Notes under the pieces: generated by a model
The model's database searches: none
Seen by the model: the letters and a program-made list of their open reading frames with translations, nothing else
Told to the model about the DNA's origin: nothing
Program-made: the position numbers and the translations under genes
Part shown: positions 1-9,930 of the stretch, piece by piece
How the letters are laid out: each line of letters starts with the position of its first letter
Position numbering within the stretch: position 1 is the stretch's first letter
Assembly (NCBI GenBank): GCA_023213395.1
Contig: CM041465.1
Coordinates: forward strand, 97,223,741-97,287,740
Direction of reading: 5' to 3'
Length of the DNA stretch: 64,000 bases
Source of the DNA: Cycas panzhihuaensis
Taxonomy: Eukaryota; Cycadophyta

Positions 1-133
1 AGAGTGCTATGCATACCCATAGCATTCTCTCCTAGGCCCCTAATCACATTAAAGGATATCAAAAAGTTTTCTCTAGTATATTTTTGAGAATAGTGATATT
101 GAAATTAGAATAAGGTTGAGATATACTATAAGG

Positions 134-351
134 TGTTAGAAGTAATGTTTTATCTAGGATTTTCCTAGCATACTTTGTAAAGAATAAAGTGTATTGAAAC
201 AATATTAAGAAGGTCATGTATCACTTCCCCTTTTTCTCTCAAAAAGACAAGTGGCAAGATCGTATTAAGTAGTTGCTATTTGTCCTAAACAAAATGTAAT
301 GTATTTTCAGATTCATTTTTTATTAATGAAGCATTGAAAGTTCTTTCTACA
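134..351 (+). repeat. 5' LTR of Copia-1
   Basis: Starts TGTTAGAAG and ends TCTACA directly before the primer site. It matches 4107-4327 over its length, including the shared stretch ATGTAATGTAT and the closing ATTAATGAAGCATTGA. Its first bases resemble the LTR start of element I, so the two families may be related. Confidence 0.88.
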
Positions 352-367
352 TGGTATCAAAGCAGGC
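352..367 (+). other. Primer binding site of Copia-1
   Basis: TGGTATCAAAGCAGGC immediately follows the 5' LTR. It is one base off the usual copia site TGGTATCAGAGC, complementary to the 3' end of initiator Met tRNA. Confidence 0.85.
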
Positions 368-1098
368 TATGATCATTTAGTCAAAAATTAATCTTTTATC
401 TAAATTTGGACAAGTAGTTTATTAAGGTTTTGAGAAAATTTGACGAAAGTAAGTATGGATAATCAAATGATTCAAGGAGAATAATCAAACTGAAACTTAA
501 GTCATCCTAGAAGATAATTTTCATCAAAGTATCAGTGTACAAACTTTGTGCAGGTGTTATACAAACCCTATATTAATGAAAAAAAAATCAAAGTGCTTAG
601 ATTACTCCCAAATTTCACCAGTAGGCTTGCCATTGTATGGATGTCACTTCTTCCCGAAGACATGAAGTGATTTGAAGATGTTTTGATAAGATTTTGACCC
701 ATTTTCTAGGGCATGAGTTTAGGAAGAGATTTGCTCATTTCTTCTGTATGACTCAATTAATTTAGGTAATACCTATATTGGTTTGATCCTTTCTTCGATA
801 CAAATATTTTGAGATCAATTTTAAAGGCAAATTTGAAGTATTTTTTTTGTTTGAAGCATTTTTTACTTTTAACCCTAGCCACCAATTTGAAATTCGACCT
901 CAGTTTCTGAACAAACTATGCATCATCTAAGAAAAATAATTGTACATCTAGACTCCTCTTATTAAATACTTCAATTTGGACCCCTCTTTTGTTAAATCTA
1001 TATAATTGAAAAAAATGTATACTTTTTTATATGCCTACAATTGTACAGACCTGCAACTAAAATTTTCAAATATTTTTTTGTGTGCTTATCATTTAATC
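368..1098 (+). other. Copia-1 leader, no gene seen
   Basis: AT-rich stretch between the primer site and the gag start. Several short frames occur but none resembles a known domain. A few poly-T and poly-A runs are present. Confidence 0.6.
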
Positions 1099-1990
1099 AT
1101 GGCCTCTTCTGCTATAGCATTTCATAAAGTCAATAAATTGACTAAAATGAATTTCAGTATTTAGAAAATAAAGATTGAGAATCCCTTATGAGTAAATCAT
1201 ACTTGGAAAATCACCACTGGTGATGAAAAATAACTCACAAACATAGTGGATTTACAATTGGGAAGAAAGGGATAACATTGTTGTATCTTTTCTCAAACTT
1301 TCAATCTTATTTTCTTTATTAACCTATGTAGATGGTGCTGAAAGTGCCTATGAAATTTGGAAAATAATGTCTTCCATCTTTAGTTAGGAAAATGAAGCCA
1401 TAATTGTTGCTCTTAGAGAAGAATTGTATAAGCTTAGAATGAGAGAGGGTTGGGAAGTCTTTAAATTCATAGCTAAATTGACTAATGTCAAAAATTCACT
1501 TCTTACAGCAATAAACAAAATAACTAATACTGAATTGATACATCTTGTGCTTAACAAGTTACCAAATTATTTGACAACATGGTTAATATATTAATAGGTG
1601 GAGGAAAAATAACTACCATGAACTTTGATGCTCTTACAGGTCACATGTTTAGCCAAGAACAAAGGAACTAGAGGTATGAAGAAGATGCTAAGATTGAAGA
1701 AGCATTTTTCATCAAACTTCACTTAGGAGGTCGAGAACAAGGTTAATATATTCCAAGAATGTGAGGTAAAACATCAACTGACAACAAAGGTTGTTGGACT
1801 GAAGGAAGAGGATGAGGAAGAGTTACTCCTCCACGTGATGCCAGGGTTTACTTCAAATGCTGTAAATGTAGTCATTTTTCAAGCAACTATAGGGCTTTTG
1901 ATGTTTGTTATCATAACAGACAAATTAGGCACTACCCATATCAATGCTATAAAAGGTGAGCAGAGATTTAAAAAGAAAAATAGATATTAA
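1099..1990 (+). pseudogene. gag: Copia-1 gag remnant with zinc knuckles
   Basis: The frame from the ATG at 1099 reads as a copia nucleocapsid protein of the UBN2/gag-polypeptide type: a tryptophan-containing N-terminal block (LTKMNFSI, then KIKIENPL), a middle block with the series ALREELYKLRMREG near 1411, and LVLNKLPNYLTTW near 1549. Near 1856-1955 two degenerate CCHC knuckles follow, KCCKCSHFSSNYR and CYHNRQIRHYPYQC, in which some Cys are changed. Gag would form the cytoplasmic particle that packages element RNA. Several in-frame TAG, TAA and TGA codons and at least one frame change show it is dead. Confidence 0.75.
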
Positions 1991-2016
1991 GCAACTACAA
2001 TAAAGAATAAGATTCA

Positions 2017-2280
2017 ATGGAGGATGAAGCTGAGACTATCTTTGTAACAGTATTCATTACAAATTTCAGTGTTATTAAAAATTGGTATGTTAACTCAAGA
2101 GCTTCCCACGATATAATTAGAGTCAAAGAATGGTTTGAAATTTTGAAATCATATGATCTTAATAAGTCCATGGAATCAGGAGATAATTTTTTCCTTCATA
2201 TAAAAGGGATCGGTGAGATAACCATTAAAATTAATGGGAAAATTCAGTGAATAGGGAATGTTCTTTTTGTACCAGGAATA
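2017..2280 (+). pseudogene. pol: Copia-1 aspartic protease remnant
   Basis: The frame contains NWYVNSRASHDII where copia proteases carry W-x-[IV]-D-S-G-A-S-x-H-M. Asp is Asn and Gly is Arg here, each explained by one transition, so the catalytic aspartate is lost. The following EWFEILKSYD and GIGEITIKI match the family's flap and beta-strand region. A TGA closes the block at 2248, but the same frame continues directly into the GAG-pre-integrase region, as in an intact polyprotein. In a working element this enzyme cuts Gag-Pol. Confidence 0.8.
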
Positions 2281-3376
2281 AAGAAAAATCTCTTATCAGT
2301 ATCTTAGTTGAGTGAAAAGAAATTGAGAACAATATTTAATGAAAATGGTCATAGTTGTATTTTGGATATAAAAAAGAATGGTATTGTAATTGCTAAAGGG
2401 GTAAAATATGACAAACTTTATAAGTTGCTTTTTACCCCTATGCTACCTAACGAAGGACCCACTAAACCTATATCTGATGTAAACTCACTTACTATGACAA
2501 ATAATGATGCTAATGGAATATGGCATTTGAAGTATGGTCATATCTCACATGATAGGTTAGAAAGATTAAAAAAATTAAAAAATGATGAATGGTCTGCCTG
2601 ATACTCTATTTAATTCATTCATATGCAAAAACTATATGATGGATAAACAACACATGATTCCTTTTATAAAAAGCACATGGCAAGCATAAACCAAATTGGA
2701 TTTGGTTTATATTAATCTTTGTGGTCCCTTTACGCTAGTTTTAATAAACGATGCATGGTATTTTCTAACCTTCCTTAATGATTTCTCTAGAAAAATGTGG
2801 GTATATTTCTTATTTAACAAGTTAGAAGCACTTGATTATTTCAAAGAATTTAAAGCATAAGTAAAATTAGAAAGCAATCAAAATATCAACTATTCACTCT
2901 GATGGAGGAGAATATTCATCCAAAGATTTCTTTCAGTTTTGTAAACCATATGGAATCCATAAATAAGTCATAACTCCTTATATACCACAGTCAAATGGTG
3001 TAGCAGAGAGAATGAATAGAACAATTTTAGAAATGGCCTGATACTTGTTGAATGACAAGGAAACCACAAAAAGATATTGGATAGAAGTGGTCAATACAAT
3101 TATGTATTTAATCAACAGGAGTCCAACTCAAACATTAGACAATGTGACACCTGAAGAAGCATGGACCAGACATAAACTAGATGTAAGTCATCTCAGAGTC
3201 TTTGGTTGTAAAGCTTATGTATACATTCAAGAAAACAAAATGACTAAGTTAGATAACAAAAGCATAGAATGTATAATGATTGGGTATAGTAATCACTTAA
3301 AATCATTTAAGTGTTTTGACCAAAAAATAAACAAACTATATATTAGTAGAGATGTGATATTTGATGAAGAGGTAAA
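2281..3376 (+). pseudogene. pol: Copia-1 GAG-pre-integrase and integrase remnant
   Basis: KKNLLSVS, then WHLKYGHISHDRL (the histidine part of the GAG-pre-integrase/zinc domain) are read in the protease frame up to 2601. Integrase core pieces follow in other frames, for example the stretch coding DGGEYSS near 2900 and the catalytic-Glu region (VAERMNRTILEMA) near 3000. The block 3045-3376 holds YWIEVVNTIMYLINRSPTQT, LRVFGCKAYV and the closing SRDVIFDEEVNV, typical of the copia integrase C-terminus. Coding stops where the K LTR begins. Integrase inserts the cDNA; this copy is broken by stops and frame changes. Confidence 0.85.
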
Positions 3377-3604
3377 TGTTAGAATATTAGTAATGCACAT
3401 TTGCTTTGTCCCACATGTAAGTGGGTCCCACTCTCACTATCATGTCATGTATTATAAATACACATATAGTGTATCATATGATATATCGATTGCAAGGACA
3501 TTTTGTTAATACAATTGAGGTACCTTAAAGGTACCATTTGATCCTATGGAGTTGTTTGTTCTATTTGTGAATATTAACTTTATTGCAGGTTATGTTTTCC
3601 AACA
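3377..3604 (+). repeat. LTR of copia element K inside Copia-1
   Basis: A 228-bp block begins TGTTAGAATATTAG, has a TATA box (TATAAATA) at 3453-3460 and ends TTTTCCAACA. It is followed by TGGTATTGGAG, a decayed Met primer site, so it is a 5' LTR, not a solo LTR. It interrupts the Copia-1 integrase/reverse transcriptase junction. No second copy is present. Confidence 0.75.
3453..3460 (+). promoter_or_regulatory. TATA box in LTR K
   Basis: TATAAATA lies about 76 bases inside the LTR, a usual position for the retrotransposon promoter. Confidence 0.5.
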
Positions 3605-3897
3605 TGGTATTGGAGTGAGGTTGAGAGAGGTTTATTGAGTTAGTTGGTGAAACCCTAATTTTGTTAATGTATGAGGTGGTGGATCAGTAGAACTATTGAT
3701 ATTCATTTGTTGTTTATGGTATTGCTAAGTTTGTAGTAGCATAGAAGAGCATAGCCACCCATGGAGTGAATATTTGCAACCCTTGGTTCCTTGTAGAAGT
3801 AGTTGTAGCGATGATTGCCAATGTCGCATCCTCCTAGAGAATTACAGAGCCCGTAAGTCATCAGTATGGTCAATATTTAAGCATAATCAAGATGAGA
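3605..3897 (+). other. K primer site and leader remnant
   Basis: Begins with the decayed primer site TGGTATTGGAGTGAGG and runs on as leader or N-terminal gag with no recognisable domain. Near 3880-3897 the sequence changes abruptly to the Copia-1 RNase H tail, so a deletion has removed the rest of K together with the Copia-1 reverse transcriptase. Confidence 0.55.
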
Positions 3898-4059
3898 AAG
3901 AATCCAATACTATATACAAGGACCAAACATATAGGAATACATCATCATTTCATTAGAGAAAAAGTTCAAAATAAAGAGATTGAACTTCTGCATTGTACTT
4001 TAGAAAACCAAGTTGCTGAAGCCCTTACAAAACCCTTAAGTAGAGACAAATTTACCTAA
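3898..4059 (+). pseudogene. pol: C-terminal RNase H tail of Copia-1
   Basis: An open frame ending with TAA at 4057-4059 reads TKHIGIHHHFIREKV, then EIELLHCTLENQVAEALTKP and SRDKF. This is the standard end of copia RNase H (KHID..yHfIRe..., ..dq.AD.fTKpL.r..F). It is only 53 codons long because everything upstream, including the reverse transcriptase YxDD box, is missing. It confirms that the 3' LTR belongs to a Ty1/copia element. Confidence 0.88.
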
Positions 4060-4096
4060 TTTAGAAATATATTAAGAATTAAATAAATAAAACATT

Positions 4097-4106
4097 AAAA
4101 TGGAGT
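4097..4106 (+). other. Polypurine tract of Copia-1
   Basis: AAAATGGAGT directly before the 3' LTR, the usual copia plus-strand primer. Confidence 0.75.
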
Positions 4107-4327
4107 TGTTAGAAGTAATATTTTATCTAAGATATTCCTACCATACTTTATAAAGAATAAAGTGTATTCAAAATATATTATGAGGGTCATGTATCATTTC
4201 CCCTTTCTTTCTCAAAATGACAAGCAGCAAGATCATATTGAGCAGTGTCCATTTATCCTATACAAGATGTAATGTATTTATAGATTCATTTTTCATTAAT
4301 GAAGCATTGAGTGTTCCCAACTTCTAA
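4107..4327 (+). repeat. 3' LTR of Copia-1
   Basis: Begins TGTTAGAAGTAATATTTTATC and matches 134-351. The last about 15 bases differ from the 5' copy, so the end is approximate. Confidence 0.85.
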
Positions 4328-5750
4328 TATTGAAGATTGCATCTTGTTTGATGCTCAATTTATCCTACCTAAAGAAATGATTTTTATGTAGATTTATTCC
4401 CCTCTAAGGGATGCATTAAGTCAATATGGGGCTCTCAGAAGTTAGTATATTGTTATTTTTAGCTTTAAGTGGGTTTGTAAACTTTGTAAATTTCTTTGTA
4501 TAACATTATAAATCTTCTAAGATACATTAAACACATGGCTTTCTTGACATTATGCTTAAGGAAATTATACCATCTACTATCACTACATCATTGCTTGATG
4601 GATAGAAAGGTCTATTGAACTTTGTATATAGGCTTGCCTATGGTTTTCACCCCTAAAAGATGAAATAGTTTTTAAAAGATCATTAGGAGATTAGAATCAA
4701 GTTTCAATATATATAGGTAGCCATTTCATTAATAGAGATAATAAATAGGCATCAAATTTTATCATATACTTCATATGTATGTATGGAAGATCGTGCTAAG
4801 TTAGATTCTAGGTTTAGTTCTATGAATTTTCGGTAGAAATCACCAAGACAATTTTAGTTGTCAATTTATTTTATTTGCCAATCACTATTCGCCTCAAAAA
4901 CCACTAAGATGAAGTTGAAATTTCATTTGATTTCATGGAGAAATGCAAAATTATGTGCATTAATTACTCTTGAAGTTAGACTTGTAATTTCATTGAAAAA
5001 TCACTTGGAAAATCCAAATTTTTAGGAGAAATCAAAGTTTTCCTAGCACCTTTTATTCAATACCAAAGAAATTCTAGAAAATTCATAGCACTAGAAAAGG
5101 CAAATACTTCTTTTAAAATAATATATTAATGAAAAGAAATATGAACTTGAGTTTCCACTCAAGAAAACAAGCATAAAACTCCATATTTTCATCATATGTT
5201 ATCAAATGAATCCCCAATAGTTTAGCTTATGAGTGCATTTGGCCAAGATCTATAATAAATATAAGTTTACAAAAATATTGTTTAATTTTGTCATTTCACT
5301 AAAATCCCTCTACATTCTCATTAAAATTCTAATTTACAATTCATCTTAATCTAATTTAAAAGGTAATTGTAGGGTATTAAATTAGATTATACGCCTCCCA
5401 AAGTAATTACATTGTAGGTGGAATTAGATCCATATCAATGTAAGTGGCAACTATATAGGGGTTTGAGCCCATAATCTCTAGTTCTTTATACTAATCAATA
5501 GGTAATTGCATATAGATTAGGATAATTTAGGTTAGATTTTTGTATAGGTTATAATGAGAAGGTTCAAGTTATAAAATGATTGGATAAAGTTGAAACTTGC
5601 TAAAAACTTGTGACTTTTACAAATAGAAAAGATTGTGAGATGGTGAAATGGGACTTGAGAGGGATGGCTTTTGATTGGTTTAGGAATTAGTCTAAGAAAG
5701 CTAATTAATATATCCTTTGTCATGGATAATGGTGCAGACAACATGATTAG
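4328..5750. other. AT-rich sequence, no gene seen
   Basis: No conserved domain, LTR pair or RNA gene is apparent on either strand. Short frames here have no family resemblance. Confidence 0.5.
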
Positions 5751-6018
5751 TGTACTTTTAGGGATGTTAAGGATAAATGTGGAAGGGAGAGTAAGGAAGA
5801 CAAAGAGTTTGAAGAAGAACTAGTTAATATATTTAAATTAAATAAAGAAGAATTCATTTATGAGAAATTTAAAGAAAAAACAATTGAGATGCATAAACCC
5901 AGTAGGAAAGAGTTTACTTATTATCTATTTAAAAAGGAAGAAGTTGTTACACGTGAATCCCATGAAGCAAAATACATTTCAAAGCAATTTAAAGATGACA
6001 CATCCTCAAAATCAATGT
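5751..6018 (+). pseudogene. Unidentified Lys/Glu-rich reading-frame fragment
   Basis: Eighty-eight codons are open between a TAG at 5748 and a TAG at 6016, in a frame with no initial ATG. The composition is strongly charged, with runs such as EDKEFEEELVNIFKLNKEEF and KFKEKTIEMHKPSRKEFTYY, and looks more like protein than the surrounding AT-rich DNA. I do not recognise the family. It could be an exon remnant of a host gene, part of a retrotransposon gag, or a chance open frame in A-rich sequence. Confidence 0.25.
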
Positions 6019-6504
6019 AGCATGCCAACTCAAATGATGTAGTTATTGAGATTCATATTCTATTATGCATTTTGTGTCATTTTGTTTTATAGTTTAATGG
6101 TTCTTTGTTAATTTTCACTTCACATGGCTTTAAAGAACCTCACATTTTCTACTTACTTAGAATCCATAGTTGATACATGTTAGGATTTGATGGTGTTATG
6201 GGATAAAATGCATTTTATATTCATGAGAGATGTTGGTTGATGAAAGGTTCATGGTCAATACATTAATAAAAGTGCTAATATTGACATGTTAAACTTATAT
6301 TTTTATGGTATGTTTTAATGTTATTTTATAAAGTCAATTATAAAGTTGATAATGTTAACATTTATTTAATTATGTAAATCTATTAGAAATTTGTGATTTG
6401 GATAATAGATAAATTCTTTATCTTATTTTCCATGTGTGAAGTAGAGGGTATATAATGCATTGGAATGTATTGATATAGTTTTTATATTATATAGATTTAT
6501 TATT
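6019..6504. other. AT-rich sequence, no gene seen
   Basis: No domain, repeat pair or RNA gene recognised. Confidence 0.5.
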
Positions 6505-6650
6505 TCTAAGGTGTTTTTTCTACCCGATAGAGTTTTCCACCTACCAAATTCTAGTGCCTCGTTGTGAATGTGCGATTATAATAATCCTATTAATTTTTTT
6601 ATAAATTACATATTTAAATTTGATTTATATATAACATGAATGCTCTAATA
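6505..6650 (+). repeat. Putative 5' LTR of L
   Basis: Ends GCTCTAATA directly before the primer site; the usual terminal CA would have become TA by a transition. Confidence 0.4.
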
Positions 6651-6666
6651 TGGTATCAAGGCAGTG
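6651..6666 (+). other. Primer binding site of L
   Basis: TGGTATCAAGGCAGTG resembles the Met-tRNA primer site of copia elements. It is the best single sign that an LTR ends at 6650. Confidence 0.6.
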
Positions 6667-7051
6667 ATGTAGTCACTAAAAATAATGCAACAATCATTTT
6701 AAAACTGTAATATGTATAGGTACTAGATGTAGTTTTATGAGTTTATTTATTTAAATTTAAGTTTTCTTTTTAAATATTATAACAAGGTTTTAGTTTGTAG
6801 AGCATAATAAATGTTTTAAGGTTGTTATACAGGAGAACATTTATTTTAGGTTTGTTTTACTAAATTAAATATATAAAACTAAAAAAATAATAAAATCTAT
6901 GTAAATATTTTACAAGCGAAATGCACCTTTCATTTCTCTTTAAAGGAAAGTACATAATAATTTTTTTTCCTTCTTGCATAATAAGACACTTATATTTTAT
7001 AAGCATATTTACATGTATGTATCTTTCTTGTTAGTCCCTAAAACATAATTA

Positions 7052-7125
<74 letters not shown>
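7052..7125. repeat. Compound (TA)n(GA)n microsatellite
   Basis: About 32 bases of alternating AT, then about 40 bases of GA without interruption. Confidence 0.97.
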
Positions 7126-7127
<2 letters not shown>

Positions 7128-8695
7128 GCAAAACAAAAAAGGGTATATAACCCTTAACATAACATCTTTGTTACTAAACCTTGGCACATCTAACAATAAA
7201 TGGAATTCGTCCTCATCCTACTTAGTATCTCATGGTCTCATTAAACTTCCTCGAAGCCTGACTTCCTGATCTCAAGCCAGTGGGTTATCAAATGATATAC
7301 TCATGGAATTCACTACCTTATTGAGAGAACCTAATGAATTATGTTTTACAATGGTGATTATTTTCCCTCCACAATATAAGTATCTATTCCCTTCACTTCT
7401 ATAAAATAGCTCTGTCACATCAAGTAAAATTTAGAAGGTGTAATATAAGGAAGCATTTGATAAGAGTGGTGTGTGAGGGATTGCTATGGAAAGGTCAATG
7501 CATAACTGAAGACTAGTAGCCTTTGTTGCCTAGTCAATCATGTAATCCTTTGGTTAATAAATGATATTATTACTATTCATGTCTGTGTCTTTCTATATCT
7601 AATCCCTTCTTTCCTCTTATGAATGCTATGCTTCTTAATGTTATGATTATAAATGCCATGATTGTGGATGTTGTCCTTCAACTATGACAACGCATCAGTG
7701 GATGAAGTTTTGAAATCCTATTTTCCTTCTTATTTTTTTCATATTCTAAATTGTCTTATAATCTACATTATCATTGCCCATCATATCTCCCATGATTCAT
7801 CCTATACTCTCTTCTTATAAACCTTCATGTCCCTTAATCTTTCACTAATCCCAATGCTTCTCACTTCCTAATCACTTTACCTAAAATATATTCTTCTTTA
7901 TCATCCCATCTTTTCTCTATAAACCTTCACACTACATGTTTACTTTTATCCTATTCTTCTTTTTGGGCCCCTTCTAAACTCCTATCCTATACAAGATTCC
8001 TATGATTCCAACTAACTTGATTCATATTTACTATGTTCCCATCTCATTTTGCCCTATCTAAACTTCTTAGTTGTATGATATCTCTATTATATTTCTTATT
8101 TCTTACCTCTAGTTTGCATTAGTCTCATCCCCCTATCCTTAATGTTTATTATTTAATAGTTAAACTCATTAGATATAATATGAATGTAGCAGATTAGATC
8201 TTAAGTAAGGTGAACCCATAACACAAGTCCCAAAATCTAAAGTAGCCTAATGGTATCCAAAGGCAAGATATGATGAAGGATATAAGTCTTTTCATAATGA
8301 AAGACACCCCTTTAAAGAAATAGGTAACACGTGATAAATATATACTACTAGCAAGATGTGGTAAGGAAATAAAACTATATGATACAACATAATCGACAGT
8401 AAGTGTCAACAAGTAACTTATTATTTAAATCATTAGCAGCCTTGGAAAGAAAAAATGTAAATAATCCCTAGCCTTAACAGATGGTCAATGGTGTTTATTA
8501 AAGATAAAATTTGAAAATGCTTTGAGATAAAGTGTGTTAATAAGGGGGAAATGTTAAATGTAGTTTTTACTAGGGAGGACTAATTTATGACCAAGTGGGG
8601 CCAACTTTTAAACACATATACTAGTTTCAAGTAGAACGTGATCCATGGTGGAAATATCATTTGCTTATATTCATGCCTTAAGGATAAAGCATGTT
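7126..8695. other. Interior of L, no gene seen
   Basis: Short frames only; none has the gag, protease, reverse transcriptase or integrase signatures seen elsewhere in the window. Confidence 0.45.
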
Positions 8696-8709
8696 AAAAT
8701 GGAGGAAAT
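8696..8709 (+). other. Putative polypurine tract of L
   Basis: AAAATGGAGG and a few bases precede the TATTAGGTG start of the second LTR candidate, as in other copia elements here. Confidence 0.4.
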
Positions 8710-8860
8710 TATTAGGTGTTTGTTCTACCCAATAGAGCAAGGTACTTTTCAAAATTAGAATATATAGTATTTTATAATTATAATATTAGAACAAAAAGAA
8801 TGAGGTTATAAAACATGGATCATAGTGTAAAGCTTTTCATTAGCTTCAAAATGAGTGGCT
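8710..8860 (+). repeat. Putative 3' LTR of L
   Basis: Begins TATTAGGTGTTTG and shares the CTACCCRATAGAG block with 6505-6650. The end is a guess from LTR length. Confidence 0.35.
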
Positions 8861-9539
8861 GTGGGCCTCAATTGGATATTGCATGAGAAAATTATACTAC
8901 TTTTAAGTTTATAGTTTTAATTATAAATTATTAGATGTGAACTTCACTTTAATTTATTAATTATCTTTAGGGTCAACCATAGCCTAATATATCACAAGAT
9001 TTTGGTAGGAATTGAATGCGTGGTTATATATAATAAGTAATTGGGTCATTTAGAAGATTAAGCTTTTGGAGTTTATTTGGTCTTTTTGCTCATCTGTGAA
9101 GTGGTGTTATTAGGACTAAAGCATAAGGGTAACTTGCAAACACCAACAACAAAAAGAAGAAATAATGGAAGTTACCCACTTCAACCCCTTCCACTTAAGT
9201 AATTCCTCAATAAAAATTAGTGTATCTTGAGGTGTTAAAAGAGGAGAGGATGGTGTTAATGGAAAAATAAATGGGCTATGAGCCACTACCTTCTCCCCCT
9301 CTTATCCAAATAGAGGTGCAATGTGCTTCTATAAAATTGAAACCAATAATAAAATAGCCTCTCTTAAAGGCACCATTGACATAGGGCTCCTTGAGCATAG
9401 TAGAATCATTGAGGGTATTAGAAAAGTTTGAATATTTTTAGGAGGGATTAGGATTAGTTCCCATGTACAAACCAAGTCCCTTGAGGGTACCCATATAGTA
9501 GGGAGTGTAGAAAAACAAGCAATTAGTGTTACTAAGCTA
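8861..9539. other. Unclassified sequence
   Basis: No LTR boundary or domain recognised. Parts of 9240-9539 may belong to the same decayed reading frame as the next feature. Confidence 0.4.
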
Positions 9540-9930
9540 ATGCCTATCATTAAATTAATGTTGTAAGAGGTTCAAATAAGAAAGAGAGGGTAGTTATCAT
9601 AAAAGCCTAGAAAGTTCAACAAGTTGAAGAAGATGTTGGGAAACCATCTCAACAAGAAGAGATCAATGTTCATCTATAATAGAAAGGTGTGCTAGAGTAC
9701 TTGTGCATCTCTCTTAACCCATCTATTTTAGTGGCTAAGGATAATGTTGATTAATGTATAGAGAAAATGCCAAGTTAGGAATTTTTAGAGGCAAAGGCAA
9801 TTGAACTCCATCAGAAGCATGCAATCCCAAGCATCTAAGAAGAGCAATAAGCCATAGTCCAATCTCAAATTTCATAGATGGAGGATGCTCAATTAATAAG
9901 CTTGAGCTAAGGGACAACAAGATGGGAAAA
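9540..9930 (+). pseudogene. Decayed Gln-rich reading frame of unknown family
   Basis: One frame from about 9562 to 9924 reads as protein-like sequence (KVQQVEEDVGKPSQQEEINV, EAKAIELHQKHAIPSI, IVQSQIS). It is broken by nine TAA or TAG codons and no TGA. Since CAA and CAG become TAA and TAG by one C-to-T change and the frame is rich in Gln, the stops are most simply former Gln codons. Traces of the same style continue to about 10,330 in other frames. No domain is recognised. A retrotransposon gag or spacer is the likeliest origin. Confidence 0.3.

Larger units (their letters stand above)
134..4327 (+). mobile_element. Copia-1: decayed Ty1/copia LTR retrotransposon
   Basis: Two LTRs of about 220 bp begin TGTTAGAAGTAAT. 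The first is followed by a Met-tRNA-type primer site, the second is preceded by a purine-rich tract. Between them lie gag, zinc-knuckle, protease, GAG-pre-integrase, integrase and the last part of RNase H, in the order normal for Ty1/copia. The reverse transcriptase is missing, and an LTR plus leader of a different copia element (K) sits in its place. No convincing 5-bp target duplication is visible, and the 3' LTR end is uncertain by about 10 bp. All frames carry stops, so the element cannot act on its own. Confidence 0.88.
6505..8860 (+). mobile_element. Element L: possible short-LTR non-autonomous element
   Basis: A stretch at 6505-6650 ends immediately before TGGTATCAAGGCAGTG, a copia-type Met primer site. 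A partly matching stretch starts at 8710 after the purine tract AAAATGGAGG; both contain GGTGTTTKTTCTACCCRATAGAG. This gives LTRs near 146 bp and about 2.06 kb between them. The interior has no recognisable gag or pol, so it is either a non-autonomous LTR element or an internally deleted copia. The match between the two LTR candidates is good only over their first 25-30 bases. Confidence 0.4.
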
